Under the pieces are notes generated by a model. It saw only the letters and a program-made list of their open reading frames with translations. It did not search any database and was not told the DNA's origin. A program made the translations under genes and the position numbers. Shown piece by piece: positions 19,094 through 28,724 of a stretch of DNA of 64,000 nucleotides. The DNA is taken from NCBI GenBank assembly GCA_963701375.1, contig CAVOZT010000004.1, forward strand, positions 1,240,001-1,304,000, read 5' to 3'. The stretch comes from CAVXTF01 sp963701375 (lineage in GTDB: Bacteria; Actinomycetota; Acidimicrobiia; Acidimicrobiales; CAVXTF01). Each line of letters begins with the position of its first letter. Position 1 is the stretch's first letter.

Positions 19094-21506
19094 TCAGGCG
19101 TCGACAGAGCTGTCCGCAAGGACCTGGTGGATCGCCGCAACGATCTGATTCAGCCTGGCGGAACCCTCGACCTTCGCACCAGTTTCGCGGTCCCGTACGT
19201 AGAACGCGTCGATGACCTGATCGCCGAGGGTGCACGCTCTAGCGGCAACTACGTCGAGCTGGTTGGCGAACAGCGCGGTCGTCACCCGGTGAAGCAAGCG
19301 CGACCTCGTCACGAGCACGCACCTCGACAACGGTGGAACCCACGGACGCACCGTTGTCCACGGTCACCTTGATCTCGATCTTCTCCAATCCGGCACGACG
19401 ACTGTCGTAAGCGGCCGCACGCTTGGCCAACTGCTCCTCGAGCTCGAGGCGACCGTCGAGAACCAGGTCGAGGTCGGCACCCACAACCTTCCAGTCTGGC
19501 CATCGCCCGTGTGCCGGATCGACGACGAATACCTCGAGAGCAACGCCGTCCTCGCTGGCTACGTCGGCCGAACGGAGGTCGAGTCCGTGAAGACAGAGCA
19601 CCCCGGTTACCGAGGCCAGAAGACCTGGACGGTCAGGGGCCACGACCGTCACACGCGAATCACCGGGGACCAGGACGGGCAGAGCCGTCGCGCCGGCAGA
19701 ACGAAGCTGCGACATGAGTGTCCGGTGCTCTGCCGACAAGAGCGCCGTTGCAGGTGGCGGGAGCTCGTCACCTTCTAATACCGCTGCCGCACGGTGAACG
19801 AGATCGGCGACAAGGCCCGCCTTCCACTGCCCCCACGCGGCGGGTCCGGTCGCCAGGGAGTCGGCTTCGGTCAGAGCGGCAAGCAGGTCGAGGGTCTGGC
19901 GGTCCCCGACTGCCCGGGTGACAGCGCTGATCGTCGCAGGGTCGTCGAGATCACGCCGTGTCGCGAGCTCGGACAGCAGAAGGTGATTGCGAACGAGGTT
20001 GACGAGCGTGCCCACGTCGTCGCGGGCGAATCCCATTCGCGTTGCAATGCGATCGACGATCTCGACTCCGGCGTCCGTGTGATCACCGGGCGATCCTTTG
20101 CCGATGTCATGAAGAAGGGCCGCTATCAGAAGGAGATCGGCTCTTGCAACGCGGACCGTCAATGCCGCCGCCTGAGCGGAGGCCTCGAGAAGATGGCGAT
20201 CGACTGTGAAGCGGTGGTAAGCGTTTCGCTGAGGCTTGTTGCGAACCGTGTCCCATTCGGGCAGCAGTCGCACCAACAACCCGTAGTGGTCGAGCGTTTC
20301 GAGCGCTCGCACTGCCGCAGGGCCGGCGGCGAGCACTCTCACCAGTGCCTCGCGAAGGCCTTCGGGCCAAGGTTCGTGAGGCGGCAACGAGAGTCGGGCG
20401 ACCTCGTCCAAGCTGCTGCGACTGATCGACAAACCCCGCTCGGCGGCAACGGCAGCCAACCGCAGCACGAGTGTCGGGTCGAGCGAAGGATCCGCTCCTG
20501 CCGTCAGGACGACCTCGCCGCCGGACCTACCGCCGGTGCCTTCCGAGATCCCGATCCCCGCTTCGACATCGAACGGGATCTGCGTTTCGGCGTCGTACTC
20601 GCGATAGGCGTCGCCTTCGGTCGCGGAGCCCCCGCCCAACCAGCGCCTCCTCTTCCGCGTCACCTGCCAGAGCGCGCTTCTGCTCCAGAGATCATCTGAC
20701 ACCCAAGCGATGCCTCGCCCGGCTCCGGCGACGTCGAGCATCAGCAGCGTCGGCGTCGGCGTACGATAGAGCATCAGCAACGGCGTCCTGATCCTGGAGC
20801 AGCAGCTTGTCGGCGGGCCGCGAAGACCGCCTGTGGAGCTCGACACGAGCGGCGAGCAGCATTCGTCTCGCCCAATCGAGCTCGGATAGGTCAACCGTCC
20901 GCCCGAGCGCGGGCGCGGCAAGTACCGCTGCATGCAATCCGGACAGGTCGCGCAATCCGCCGTGAGACTCTTTCAAGTCCGGTTCGAGCAAGAACGCGAC
21001 GTCGCCGTGCATTCGGTGGCGAAGGGCAACCTGATCAGCGAGGACGGGCAGCCACTTCGGGCGCGGCTGCGCCACAGCTCTCTCGCACGCGCGACGACGG
21101 GGTCCGAAACCTGGGGATCCCCGGCAACGAGCCTCGCGTCGAGCAGCCCGAGCTGGACCCGCAAGTCCTCGCCCGCGACATTCAGAACCTCCGCCGGCGT
21201 CCTGACCGAATGGTCCAGCCGAACGCCTTCGTCCCAAACGGGGTACCAGACGGAGTCGGCTACGGCGGCGACGTCTCGCCTTTGGCGGTGGATCAGCACG
21301 ACGTCGAGATCACTGTGAGGACAGAGCTCTGCCCTTCCGTATCCGCCCACCGCTACGAGGGCCAACCCGTGAAGATCACTGCCGGTTGCTACCGACAGCA
21401 GCTCGCGCAACTGAGCGTCGGCCGCCGCGCTGTAAGCGTGGCAGAACGCCAAGCCCTGGAGGCTCGCGTCTTCGAGCAGGGCCTGACGCTTGGCTCGGAG
21501 TGACAT
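19094..21506 (-). CDS. glnD: [Protein-PII] uridylyltransferase GlnD, with three frame breaks
   Basis: The nitrogen-status sensor that adds or removes nucleotidyl groups on PII, about 804 residues once frames are joined. Domains in order: nucleotidyltransferase (VGGYGRAELCPHSDLDVVL), HD hydrolase (ALLHDIGKGSPGDHTD), ACT1 (VTVVAPDRPGLLASV) and ACT2 (RSRLLHRVTTALF). Frames change near 21061 (one base missing), 20743 (one extra) and 19288 (one extra). All catalytic motifs survive across the three pieces, so sequence errors are more likely than gene death. The chosen ATG at 21506 has a GGTCAGGA ribosome site. No glnB or amtB is in this window. Confidence 0.87.
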
Positions 21507-21657
21507 TCCTGACCGTCTTACCAGGTCGTGACGTCCTTCGGGACCCTGAGACCCCTTAAGGGTGTGCCCGGTTACGCGCGCTCGTTCGACCTTCACAGGC
21601 GTTTAGCCTGTTGGATGCACCGGGAGTCCGGCGCACAGGCCCTTGGAGGGCGGCAAA

Positions 21658-21861
21658 ATGGCGAACTTACCCGAGACACGCAAGAGATCAGCAATGAAGA
21701 CCGTCGACACAGTCCTCGTGGTCGGCGGGATCATCGCGGCGGTCATGGTCGGCCTCTGGGTGTTCTCCACGATCGTCGGAGTGGTCCTTTGGGTGTTCAA
21801 GGTAGCGATCCTGGCGATCGTGGTGGTCGTCCTGGTAAGGCTGTTCACGCGTAAGAGGTAG
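21658..21861 (+). CDS. Small membrane protein (67 aa)
   Basis: Unrecognised short protein. The ATG at 21658 follows a GGAGGG ribosome site at about 8 bases. The sequence has a basic N-terminal part (ETRKRSAMK), two closely spaced hydrophobic stretches (VLVVGGIIAAVMVGLWVF and VVLWVFKVAILAIVVVVL) and a basic tail RLFTRKR. Orientation would put both ends in the cytoplasm if two helices form. It lies between glnD and a convergent glycosyltransferase gene. Confidence 0.65.
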   Translation: MANLPETRKRSAMKTVDTVLVVGGIIAAVMVGLWVFSTIVGVVLWVFKVAILAIVVVVLVRLFTRKR

Positions 21862-21890
21862 CGCGGACGCGAGATCCCCGCGCCGGACCC

Positions 21891-22916
21891 TCAGCCCGTC
21901 AACTGTTGGTAGAGCTCGACGTGCTCTTCGACCATTCTCCTGGTGGAGAAGTAACCCTCTACAGCCGCGCGACAAGCTGAACGGTCTATTTCGCCGAGGA
22001 GACCCACTGCGTCCGCCATTGCTGCCTCGTCCGGGCAGAGAAACCCCGTGATCCCGTCCTCGATGACCTCGGGGGCAGCGCCTTCTGGGAATGCGATGAC
22101 AGGTGTCCCCGAGGCGAACGCCTCGAGCATGACCATGCCGAACGGCTCGTTCCAGCGGATGGGGAAAAGCAACGCCTTGGCGCCACGAAGCAATTCCAAC
22201 TTGCGTTCGTGAGGAACCTCGCCGAGATAGACGGCGTTGTCTCCCAAGAAGGGCTCGACGTGCTCTTCGAAATACCTTCGTTCCCAGGGCTCGCGCATCT
22301 TCGCCGCCAGGAGAATCCTTACTCCCGCCTTGCGCGCCACTTCGATGGCCCGATGAGCGCCCTTGTCTGGGGACATTCTCCCCAGGAATAAGAGGTATTC
22401 GCCGTCGTCGTCGCCGTCCCCGGGCCCGACAGTGAAGCTAGATGCGTCGATCCCGTGGTGGATCACGCGAGCAACGGGTAGGTCAGGAGCAGCCTGTCGC
22501 TGGGCATTCGAGATGCAGATGATCGGCACACGAGAAGCGATGGCTCCGTAAAGGTAGGACAGCTCGTCGTTGAACGGCCCGTGGATGGTGGTCGTTATCC
22601 GAAGCCCGGGATAACGCTCTGCGTAAAAGGGTCCGAGGATGGTGTGGTCGTGAACTACGTCGAAGTCGGCGATCGACTTGTAGGAGTGGATCACGTGGTG
22701 CATCTCCGGCACGGCGACCCCGATCCGCATTCCCTCAGCCTCGGGTAGTACCCACTCGAGCGGGACAGGACAGGTGGAGTCCCCGGTTGCGAAGAGCGTG
22801 ACGTCATGCCCGGCAGCGAGGAGCCCGGTCGCCAGTTGGTCGACGACCAGCTCGATGCCGCCGTACAGCGGTGGAGGAATCGGCGCCCAGGGCGGTGCCA
22901 CTACTGCTATCCGCAT
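21891..22916 (-). CDS. GT4-family glycosyltransferase
   Basis: A 341-residue GT-B fold glycosyltransferase. The N-terminal domain starts with MRIAVVAPPW and a glycine-rich LYGGIELVVDQLA acceptor-side loop. The C-terminal domain has LLFLGRMSPDKGAHRAIEVA and the nucleotide-sugar binding EPFGMVMLEAFASGTPVIA, which carries the EX7E motif. It resembles enzymes annotated as mannosyl or glucosyl transferases in sugar or glycolipid synthesis; donor and acceptor are unknown. The ATG at 22916 immediately precedes the first beta strand; the frame is open 19 codons further upstream without support. Confidence 0.9.
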   Translation of the reverse strand: MRIAVVAPPWAPIPPPLYGGIELVVDQLATGLLAAGHDVTLFATGDSTCPVPLEWVLPEAEGMRIGVAVPEMHHVIHSYKSIADFDVVHDHTILGPFYAERYPGLRITTTIHGPFNDELSYLYGAIASRVPIICISNAQRQAAPDLPVARVIHHGIDASSFTVGPGDGDDDGEYLLFLGRMSPDKGAHRAIEVARKAGVRILLAAKMREPWERRYFEEHVEPFLGDNAVYLGEVPHERKLELLRGAKALLFPIRWNEPFGMVMLEAFASGTPVIAFPEGAAPEVIEDGITGFLCPDEAAMADAVGLLGEIDRSACRAAVEGYFSTRRMVEEHVELYQQLTG

Positions 22917-22992
22917 TACGAGATTCAACCATGGGGACCGGGCGGCACACGGCACGGTCAGGCGCCGCAACACAACTAGGCTCGCTTGACCT

Positions 22993-23064
22993 GGCGGCGT
23001 GGCCGAGTGGTTTAGGCAGGGGCCTGCAAAGCCCCGTACGGCGGTTCGATTCCGCCCGCCGCCT
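22993..23064 (+). tRNA. tRNA-Cys (GCA)
   Basis: Full cloverleaf: acceptor GGCGGCG/CGCCGCC, anticodon stem GGGGC/GCCCC with loop CTGCAAA giving anticodon GCA, T-arm GGCGG-TTCGATT-CCGCC. The discriminator base is T (U73), the identity element expected for tRNA-Cys. CCA is not encoded. It begins 77 bases upstream of the divergent glycosyltransferase start. Confidence 0.97.
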
Positions 23065-23076
23065 CAAGAAATCGCT

Positions 23077-24000
23077 TCAGGGCAGCGCCTCGATGGGCGG
23101 GACCATCAGGGCTCGCTTCCGCGCCCCGCCAAGCTTCTCCTCGTTGGTGTCACCGTCCCGCGAGCCCGCCACCAATGGCGACCGGGTGAGAACGACGACG
23201 CCGACTATCAGCACCGCCAACGCGAGTGCCTCGAAGACGACCCAGAGCGCACCGCTGCGCAGGACGTCGCCGAACAGTGTGACGCCCAGCAAGATGCTGA
23301 TCAGCGGGTTCAAGGTCACGAGCGTGGTGCGCGAGGCGGTGATGGGACCGGCGTGGAGCGCGCTCTGGAGTAGGAAGACCGTTCCAATACCGGCGACCGC
23401 GAGCATGTAAGGCTCGAAATGGGAGAAAACCGAACTCCATCCGTGGTTGAGGTAGCCCGTGATGGCCTTAGTGAGGGCAGCGGTGTACGTCGCGGTTACC
23501 GCAGTAGCTGCGCCGAGCGAGGCCGCCCGCCACCAACGCGGACCGTTCAGCGAGGCCAGCACGGATGCTGCGACCGCGCCGGCCACTGCGAGCGTCGCGA
23601 CCACCCACTGGGAATTTGAAGGGAGCAACTGGCCCCCGTGGGGATGGGCGGCAACGAAAAACCCCCCCAAGCCCGCTACCACGGTCACGGCCCCGATCCA
23701 CTCCCGTGCCCCCAACCGGTAGCGGAACCAGATGGCCAGGACGAGCAGAAGGAAAAGCAACTCGGTGGTGAGCACGGGTTGGACGGTGCTCAGCTGACCG
23801 TGCTTCAACGCCGTAGCCGCGAACCCGAACTGGACGAGGCTCAGCCCGAAGCCGATCAGCCAGATCTTCTGCCGGACAGCATGGCCGATGAGGCTGGCTC
23901 TCAGGGCGGACGACTGAGGGGCTGTCTCAACGCCGATGCGCTGCAGCACGGACGTAACGGCGTTGGTGAAGGCGGCGAGAGCGGCGAAGATGATGGCCAC
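23077..24000 (-). CDS. DMT-superfamily (EamA-like) transporter
   Basis: A 307-residue integral membrane protein with about nine to ten hydrophobic helices in two similar halves, typical of the drug/metabolite transporter superfamily. LKHGQLSTVQPVLTTELLFLLL in the first half and HAGPITASRTTLVTLNPLIS in the second are the matching loop-helix segments. The start is a GTG at 24000 with AGGAGG 5 bases upstream. The tail is charged and cytoplasmic. The 3' end lies 13 bases from the convergent tRNA-Cys gene. Substrate unknown. Confidence 0.85.
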   Translation of the reverse strand: MAIIFAALAAFTNAVTSVLQRIGVETAPQSSALRASLIGHAVRQKIWLIGFGLSLVQFGFAATALKHGQLSTVQPVLTTELLFLLLVLAIWFRYRLGAREWIGAVTVVAGLGGFFVAAHPHGGQLLPSNSQWVVATLAVAGAVAASVLASLNGPRWWRAASLGAATAVTATYTAALTKAITGYLNHGWSSVFSHFEPYMLAVAGIGTVFLLQSALHAGPITASRTTLVTLNPLISILLGVTLFGDVLRSGALWVVFEALALAVLIVGVVVLTRSPLVAGSRDGDTNEEKLGGARKRALMVPPIEALP

Positions 24001-24123
24001 GACTTCCTCCTGGTCGCCTTCGGCGACGCTGACCCTGGTTGGTCGCCTACCGCCCAGTCATACCAGTGACGCGGTCAGACAGTCTGACACGTGGGAATTC
24101 GTCGCCGAAAAGTGGCCCTGCGA

Positions 24124-24472
24124 TCAGAACTTGACGAGAGTGCCGCTCGCGTTCTTTATCGTTCCAGAGGAGTGCAAGCACACCTTCATCTTGACGACTG
24201 CACCCACTGGTATGGATGTGTTCGTGCTCGAAGTGACCGAGCCGACGAGGTTGTACTGAATCGTCGTCGAAGGACCGGCTGTGCCGCCAGTCGTGGGGTT
24301 GTCGCCGGATCCGCCCGTAGCCCCAGTGCACCCTGTCAGGGTCGCCGTATCGGTGCTGGCGCTTCCTACCAGGTGAGTACAAGTGACCGGCGCCAACGGG
24401 GTGAGCCGATGCACCCCCGGCAAACGCTAGGGAAGCCACCGACAGGGATAGGAGCAGCCCCCCACCTGTCAG
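24124..24472 (-). CDS. Small secreted protein, frameshifted after signal peptide
   Basis: A signal peptide GLLLSLSVASLAFAGGASA is read in one frame and a mature domain of about 85 residues in the next. Removing one base from the GGGG run at 24398-24401 joins ASAHP to LAPVTCTHLVGS. The mature part is rich in Gly/Thr/Ser with three Cys and ends GTIKNASGTLVKF. I do not recognise the family. The start codon is unclear because the frame crosses the end of the upstream gene; the coordinates given begin just after it. Probably co-transcribed with that gene. Confidence 0.5.
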
Positions 24473-24479
24473 AACATTG

Positions 24480-25711
24480 TCAGGGCCGAGCGATTCCCTG
24501 AGCGCTCCACGAGCAGATACCCGATACGTGAACGACAAGAAGGTAGGTCCCGGGCCGGAGCGTCGCACTTCTCGACCCGTGGCTCCCGGCTGCCCTTACC
24601 GGCAAAAAGATGTTCGCTGCTTGCTGTCCCCGGGCTTGGAGCACCGCATCCACGGAAGATGACTTGGTCACGGGGGAGCACCGCGCGGACACGACTAGCG
24701 AGAAGGGAGCCGCGACCCTGAAGGACGCCGATCGGGCGGAGCCGGACGTAGCGAAGCGAAAGAGGGAGCCTTTTGTTGGAGTGAGGCGAACAGTCGGAAC
24801 GTGGGTGGTCGGGAGTTTCGCCACGATCGGAGCTGACGCGGTGGATCCAGCATGACCCTTTGCGACGTATTCGTACTCGGCGCCGAGACCCACGACCAGC
24901 AACAGCACGATGGCCAACACCTGGGTGACGGTTACACGAGTCGAGTGTTTTACGCGCCGTCGGCGGTGTCCTCGGGTCCTGAGGTACATCGTCGAGTGAT
25001 CTGACTCCGTCTGGTCGGTTCCGGCGTGCGACGCGCCGGCGGTCGGTGACTTGACGTCGACAGTGGCGGCGATTTCGCCGCGCAATGGCGGCAAATGAGG
25101 TTGCGGCTTCGGGACGGGTCTCGAATTGCAGCTTCGTCGCGGGTTTCGGTTGGCGCTGCGGCGCGAGATGCCGCGGCTTCGGCGCGAGGCGCTGATGCGG
25201 CAAGACCGTTGATCTCGAGGGCGAGCTCGATGTGGCTTGCCCCGATGTCGAGTTGACCGGGGAGCCCCAAGATCTCGTGCGGGGCCGCGACAGGCAGGGC
25301 GACATACGGCGTTACCGGTTCTTCCGGCGGCTCGGTATCTGCCAGGTCTGGCTCGACGGTGGAGCCGTTGGATTGAGGGGCGCTGCCTACGTCCTCCGAG
25401 CGATCTTGAATTACTTCCGGCAGAAGGTCTTCGGCGACATTCGATGGTGATCCAGATGCTGGCGTTGTCGGTCCGTTGGGAGCGGACATCGGAGGCAGGC
25501 CTTCAAGGAGCGCGTCCAGTCCGGTCAATGCCGGCGTGGATTTGTCGGAGGTCTCAGGTCGTTCCGGAGCCTGCGGCGACGTGGGAACGGCGTCAGCTTC
25601 AATGTGGACCTGTTGATCAGGCAGAAGTCCCCGCTCTTGGGCGGGAACGGGCGCGTCGGTAACAATCACTCCCTCGAGGATGCTGTCGAGGAACGTGTCG
25701 CTGTCGCTCAT
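24480..25711 (-). CDS. Single-pass membrane protein with acidic cytoplasmic region, frameshifted
   Basis: Unrecognised. The first frame from ATG 25711 (MSDSDTFLDSILEG) gives about 190 residues of low-complexity acidic, Pro-rich sequence. A second frame from about 25100 gives a basic stretch RTRGHRRRRVK, one transmembrane helix VTQVLAIVLLLVVGLGAEY and an extracytoplasmic domain ending RPGTYLLVVHVSGICSW. The acidic-linker, basic, helix, outer-domain order makes sense as one protein if a base is missing between about 25095 and 25140. The N-terminal DSDTFLDSILEG may be a short interaction motif. Confidence 0.5.
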
Positions 25712-25896
25712 CGCTGCTTCACCAAGCCTCCAGGTTGGGGGCGGGTCCGAATCGGCCCACGCGGATCGGCCTAGGGCTGAATATCGGCACTGAACGAGCG
25801 GCGCTGGAGCAATTTCCCAGGCTGATCAGGCGAAATCGTCCCTTCAAAGGGCCAACGCCGAACTGCTGTTGGAGGGCAGGTGTGAGCCGGCGATTG

Positions 25897-26736
25897 TCAG
25901 GAAGGAACTACCCACGCGTAGTCCCAAATCAGATCGGCAGGACGGTCAGCCCCTAGAAGCAACTTTCCGGGATGTTGTTTGTCGATGTGCCCGATTAGGC
26001 CGTTGTAGATGGAGTACCCGACGAGCTCCTGGAGTCGACGTGGATAGTGCTGGACGACTTGTCTCGGTATTCCCAACTGTTGATTCTCCTGCTGGCGCAA
26101 ATAGCCGGCGCAATAGTTCATAGCGATGCCTACTCGGCGTTGTTCCGTCACGTTTGCGCCGCCGCCGTGCCAAAGACTTCCGACCCAGACGAGCACGCTG
26201 CCTTTCGACATCTCGGCGGCGATCGACTCGTATTGCCCGAAAATGTCTGGAGAGTGGTCGGCGAGATGAGTTCCCGGCACAAGGCGGGTGGCACCGTTTC
26301 GCTCGGTGAAGTCGGTTATCGCCCACATGGTGTTGCAAATAAGGGGAGGGTGCGGCTTGGGCAATGGGATCAGTTGGTCGTCGGAGTGGATCGGCTGAGC
26401 GCTCTCGTCGCTGCCTATTGAGATGGACGACAGAGACGAGATGAGGAGTCCCGGATCGAGAACCTGTTCCACGATGGGCAGGACATTCGGATGTACCGGT
26501 ATGCGCTCGTAGATGGAGCCGTGGACCAACAAGTTGTAGATCCGGGTGGTGTGTCGACCCTCAAACTCGTTGTCGGCCGGCGCGATCCCGAGAGCGTGCT
26601 CGAGCCGCCACAGATCGCTCGCGATGTCGTCGCAGAGCTCCGGATCGATCGCGCCCTCGACGATCGTGTAGCCATCAACCCTTACCGATTCGGCATGGGT
26701 GGCAATTGTGGTTTCATCGAGGGTCTTCGAGTCCAC
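25897..26736 (-). CDS. Phytanoyl-CoA dioxygenase (PhyH) family protein
   Basis: A 279-residue Fe(II)/2-oxoglutarate oxygenase. The facial triad is visible: PIHSDDQ supplies His and Asp, and SLWHGGGANVTE supplies the distal His. The following EQRRVGIAMNY carries the Arg that binds 2-oxoglutarate. The fold runs from DGYTIVEGAIDPELCDDI at the N-terminus. Members hydroxylate diverse small molecules such as ectoine or lipids; nothing nearby fixes the substrate. The start is an ATG at 26736. Confidence 0.88.
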   Translation of the reverse strand: MDSKTLDETTIATHAESVRVDGYTIVEGAIDPELCDDIASDLWRLEHALGIAPADNEFEGRHTTRIYNLLVHGSIYERIPVHPNVLPIVEQVLDPGLLISSLSSISIGSDESAQPIHSDDQLIPLPKPHPPLICNTMWAITDFTERNGATRLVPGTHLADHSPDIFGQYESIAAEMSKGSVLVWVGSLWHGGGANVTEQRRVGIAMNYCAGYLRQQENQQLGIPRQVVQHYPRRLQELVGYSIYNGLIGHIDKQHPGKLLLGADRPADLIWDYAWVVPS

Positions 26737-26868
26737 GTTCCCTCCTGCGAGCCTGTACCGGTCGGTTCCAGGCTAACGCTCGGACGAGCGCTGCGACCTG
26801 CCGATTCTTTCAGGGGAGGTGACGTCATCGGGCCGATTGGAAGAGTCGCGGGTGATACCGTGCCCCAG

Positions 26869-26941
26869 GGGCCGTTGGCGCAGTTGGTAGCGCACTTGCA
26901 TGACGCGCAAGGGGTCAGAGGTTCGAGTCCTCTACGGCCCA
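26869..26941 (+). tRNA. tRNA-Val (GAC)
   Basis: Cloverleaf with acceptor GGGCCGT/ACGGCCC, D-arm GCGC-AGTTGGTA-GCGC, anticodon stem CTTGC/GCAAG with loop ATGACGC giving anticodon GAC, T-arm AGAGG-TTCGAGT-CCTCT and discriminator A. CCA is not encoded. Confidence 0.96.
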
Positions 26942-27119
26942 CCCACCACCCAGGGCGATGGCGATCGTCTGAGCGCCCGATCTGTCGGCATTCTCCGGGG
27001 CGTAGAACGCGCTTCGGACTGACGCTCGCGGGACGACGCGGAGACGACAACGCCGCAACAGCAACCGTTGCCCACAGTAAGTTTCTCGCTCACCGGCGTT
27101 GTAACCGCAACTAACCACC

Positions 27120-27183
27120 ACCGGGGCGACGGATCGAACGAGCATTGCATGGAGTGCTCACGACCTCGATTCGTCGCCCCGGT
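27120..27183. repeat. Large inverted repeat after tRNA-Val
   Basis: Left arm ACCGGGGCGACG plus ATCG and right arm CGAT plus CGTCGCCCCGGT form a stem of 12 perfect pairs extended by about five more with one mismatch, around a loop of roughly 22-25 bases. No T-tract follows on either strand. It lies in the 350-base gap 26942-27293, which otherwise holds no recognisable gene. It may be a bidirectional terminator or an element end. Confidence 0.55.
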
Positions 27184-27293
27184 CTGATACGAGCGGCGTG
27201 GGCGACTTACGACGACCCTTGCTTGCTACACACCGTCCACCTCTTACGATGGCACCCTGCGGACGTCGACTTCGTTAAATAACTCGGACCGTT

Positions 27294-27617
27294 CTACGTC
27301 TCGATGGTGCTGTCAGAGGCCCCAGGAGACGCCGGATGTCTTCTCGTGACCGATCGCTCCGAGTAGTGCTCCGCGCCGCACCTCGGACAGCGTCGCAGCT
27401 TGTCCTGGAGGTCTAGTTCCTCGGCGAACGTAAAATCGTCACCAGGTTGCGGTGTCGCTGAGCTGCGCGGGTTAACGTAACCGGTGGCCGACGGGCGGGT
27501 GAAAAGCTGTCGTTTCGGTCGGTAGGTCGCTTCTCCGCGAGGCAGAATCCATTTGAAGGCGCAGTTCTTGCAGGTTCGCTCGACCTTCTTCGCAAACGGG
27601 TTGAGCACGGTTGGCAT
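27294..27617 (-). CDS. Zinc-ribbon-like hypothetical protein
   Basis: A 107-residue protein with two CxxC knuckles, CKNCAFKW at about residue 16 and CPRCGAEHY at about 78, that could together bind one zinc ion. The linker of about 60 residues is basic and Ser/Thr-rich. The tail after the second knuckle is short. No enzyme domain is visible. An ATG at 27617 is the likely start. Confidence 0.7.
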   Translation of the reverse strand: MPTVLNPFAKKVERTCKNCAFKWILPRGEATYRPKRQLFTRPSATGYVNPRSSATPQPGDDFTFAEELDLQDKLRRCPRCGAEHYSERSVTRRHPASPGASDSTIET

Positions 27618-27705
27618 TCTAAGTGCGGTCGCGATCGGCGACCGGGTTCAAGGAGTCGGCCCGAACGCTTCGGATGCCAAGCTAGAACCGCCGCGACAAG
27701 AGACG

Positions 27706-28503
27706 TTAGCGATACCAGGCCATCTGTACTGAGGTCGCCAGCAGCGCACCGTGTCGGCTCCACAGTCGCAAGTGTTCTTCCGATGTCGATTGAGCACCGC
27801 GGACACCGAACGCTTCGCTAAGGACATTGTCGTCGCCGACCAGGGCCAGTTCCGCCTCGCTGGCGTGGAAGTAGACCGAAAGTGCGAGCGTCACACTGGA
27901 TCGAGGACCATCGCTCCAGAAGTAAGACCTTGGGGCACGGAAATCGGCAAGGAACGCAAGCTGGACGTGATCGACAGGCCGACCGCTTGTCTCGCGCACC
28001 CAGGCAGTGGAGCGCGTGCTGGCGCGACCAAAAGGAGGATATCCCTCGACCGGACGCATCTCTGTTCTTTCACCTGCAGGCCCAGGGGCAGGATGGATTG
28101 CCGAAATGGTGTCAGGATCAGGTGCGTCTGGCATTACGACATCGGTCATCCCGTCGGTGTCTCGTCTCTCGGCGAGGACGACTGATGCCGATGCGAGTGG
28201 TTGGCATCCGCCTTCGGAAATCAACTCCGACTCCCAGTGGCTCACCGAGCGCCCTCCACCCACACGTCGAGTCCGAATGAGCAAATAGCTTGCCGGCTCG
28301 ATCTTCTCAACAAAGTTGATGGTGATTGCAGAGGGTTTAGCGTTACCGTCAACGCTCTGGACGACCGCCTGCAACGCCATTGCGGTCGTCCAGCCACCAA
28401 ACATGCCGTTCGCCGACTCATAGTGGGGATCGGCCTGTGCTCTCCAGACCCCTGTGTCAGAAGGTTCCAGCCTCAGAGCCATGTCGAGGTTCTGTGCTCC
28501 CAC
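27706..28503 (-). CDS. Acyl-CoA thioesterase family protein (TesB-like double hotdog)
   Basis: A 265-residue protein with two hotdog halves. The N-terminal half opens with NGMFGGWTTAMALQAVVQ, the helix typical of the family, and the second half ends with LWSRHGALLATSVQMAWYR, the characteristic C-terminal strand. Such enzymes hydrolyse acyl-CoA thioesters in the cytoplasm. No acyl-CoA synthetase or dehydrogenase is adjacent. The start at 28503 is plausible but not confirmed by a strong ribosome site. Confidence 0.85.
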   Translation of the reverse strand: MGAQNLDMALRLEPSDTGVWRAQADPHYESANGMFGGWTTAMALQAVVQSVDGNAKPSAITINFVEKIEPASYLLIRTRRVGGGRSVSHWESELISEGGCQPLASASVVLAERRDTDGMTDVVMPDAPDPDTISAIHPAPGPAGERTEMRPVEGYPPFGRASTRSTAWVRETSGRPVDHVQLAFLADFRAPRSYFWSDGPRSSVTLALSVYFHASEAELALVGDDNVLSEAFGVRGAQSTSEEHLRLWSRHGALLATSVQMAWYR

Positions 28504-28724
28504 TCGAAAAAGGTTATGTCGTGCGACGTTGTTGGAAGTCGGTCGCCGCCCTTACCGGAGCGATAGGCACTACATCACGCTGAGGGGGATGCTGCCTGGG
28601 ATTGCGGAGATGCGGCTCGTTGGCGAGATGGAGGTGGGCGCCTACGTCGCCAGCTGCCATTCCGAGCTTCGAGTACAAGTTGGCGAGGTGCTATTTGACG
28701 GCAGGCGGTGGTTGTCTCAGAGCC

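Noticed and set aside
18983..19372. 129-codon plus-strand frame
   Set aside because: Antisense to the ACT domain end of glnD, which is recognisable in the other strand.
26682..27050. Open frame on the minus strand with GRRGLEPLTPCASCKCATN
   Set aside because: It is antisense to tRNA-Val; this kind of sequence is a common false protein made from tRNA genes.
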